From positions 1 to 14,064 of the forward strand of contig CAKPBH010000034.1 in NCBI GenBank assembly GCA_934140355.1: 14,064 nt of DNA, read 5' to 3'. This document shows, piece after piece, positions 13,490 through 14,064 of the stretch (position 1 is its first letter; every line of letters starts with the position of its first letter). The DNA comes from an uncultured Bacilli bacterium (GTDB lineage: Bacteria > Bacillota_I > Bacilli_A > RF39 > UBA660). The notes under the pieces are model-generated. The model was not told the origin of the DNA and did no database searches. It saw nothing but the letters and a program-made list of their open reading frames with translations. Made by a program: the position numbers and the translations under genes.

Positions 13490-13828
13490 TTAAATTTTAA
13501 TATTTCCACTAATTGTATTAGCAATACTTGATTGGGATTTTTCAAATTGTACACGATCACTTTCAAGTGCTGACGTTAGAACATTATTATATTTTTTAAT
13601 TTTATTTTGAATACTAGCTCTTTGATCGTCTAATAATTTTAAGAAGGCATTAGCATCAGAACCACTCCAATAACTTTTTATAGTCTGACATAACGTAATA
13701 TAGTTCTTATTATCCTTACTCAAGGCTGCATACGCTTTTTCTATTGCTGCATTAAAACTATTTTGAATAATACGTGAGCCACTCTCACTTCTACCATAAG
13801 TAGCATTAGAAATCTTTAAATCTCCCAT
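13490..13828 (-). CDS. WXG100-like protein (type VII secretion substrate type)
   Basis: The 112 residues are predicted as a helical hairpin: helix one about 17-50 (RIIQNSFNAAIEKAYAAL), the turn YWSGSDANAF with W54-S55-G56 as the WxG motif, then helix two about 59-100 (FLKLLDDQRASIQNKIKKYN). Length, lack of a signal peptide and position of WxG at mid-protein fit the WXG100/Esx superfamily, whose members leave by type VII secretion as dimers. AAAGGAGTGAATGT precedes the ATG. It is the first visible gene of a two-gene leftward unit. The C-terminal export signal YxxxD/E is not evident, so it may depend on a partner. Confidence 0.72.
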   Translation of the reverse strand: MGDLKISNATYGRSESGSRIIQNSFNAAIEKAYAALSKDNKNYITLCQTIKSYWSGSDANAFLKLLDDQRASIQNKIKKYNNVLTSALESDRVQFEKSQSSIANTISGNIKI

Positions 13829-13889
13829 ACATTCACTCCTTTCGACTTTCTTACATATCCATGCCCCATTCTTGACATCCGATATGCTT

Positions 13890-13895
13890 ATTATA
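13890..13895 (-). promoter_or_regulatory. Possible -10 of the WXG100-like genes
   Basis: Leftward TATAAT at 13890-13895 lies about 60 bp before the ATG at 13828. The -35 region is an A/T run without clear TTGACA, so the call is weak. Confidence 0.35.
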
Positions 13896-13962
13896 CATAT
13901 ATCATAAAACTTAAAAAATGTCTAGAATATTATGTTAATTTGCAGGATAAAATCATAAACAT

Positions 13963-13991
13963 TGAGAATTAGTTGAATTGACTAATTCTCA
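13963..13991. repeat. 11-bp perfect hairpin
   Basis: TGAGAATTAGT (13963-13973) pairs perfectly with ACTAATTCTCA (13981-13991) around a 7-nt loop. It stands 11 bp before the terminator at 14003. Confidence 0.6.
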
Positions 13992-14002
13992 GGGTGTTGA
14001 CA

Positions 14003-14036
14003 AACCCCGCATTTGAAAAAATGTGGGGTTTTCTTT
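14003..14036 (+). terminator. Intrinsic terminator
   Basis: AACCCCGCAT (14003-14012) pairs with ATGTGGGGTT (14021-14030), one G-U pair, 8-nt loop, followed by TTCTTTTATAT. The GC core and T-tail make it a strong rightward terminator. No rightward gene precedes it closely; leftward activity for a gene beyond the window is possible but its tail there is poor. Confidence 0.75.
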
Positions 14037-14064
14037 TATATACATTTTGATTTTTTCAGTCATT

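Overview
The window is about 14 kb of very AT-rich DNA from a Gram-positive, endospore-forming bacterium. The evidence is a GerA/GerC/GerB germinant-receptor operon behind a sigma-G-like promoter, YtxG/YtxH-type genes, Bacilli-type RNA polymerase omega, GGAG-type ribosome binding sites and WXG100-like proteins. TGA works as a stop codon (both ATGA overlaps in the ger operon), so the code is the standard one and not the Mollicutes code. An uncultured low-GC Bacilli lineage is a reasonable inference; I cannot name a species.

Left part (1-6400), compact and ordinary. A leftward tkt-mscL pair (transketolase, large mechanosensitive channel) runs from an extended -10 promoter. Divergent from it, gerA-gerC-gerB are joined by 4-bp overlaps and encode one complete nutrient germinant receptor.

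Middle (6400-10440). A gene-free 600 bp holds a long inverted repeat, a degenerate 33-bp tandem repeat with a decayed reading frame, and a bidirectional terminator. To its right is a leftward four-gene operon: lipoprotein, a long charged protein with a SepF-like N-terminus, a YtxG-like membrane protein and YtxH. It diverges from a 63-codon Tyr/Pro-rich protein, which may be a spore coat component. That gene overlaps tail-to-tail with a pseudopilin gene that is translationally coupled behind rpoZ.

Right part (10440-14064), accessory and decayed. It holds about 1.2 kb of gene wreckage with a 195-bp MITE (15-bp perfect terminal inverted repeats, 8-bp target duplication), a Panacea/SocA-like gene without an obvious toxin partner, the N-terminal stump of an ISL3-type transposase, and a second copy of the 33-bp repeat family. 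It ends in a leftward pair of WXG100-like (type VII secretion substrate type) genes.

The items I would look at first are the MITE with its intact target duplication, the 33-bp repeat family at two loci, the unassigned four-gene envelope operon with an internal duplication in its second protein, and the WXG100-like pair whose partners lie beyond the right edge.
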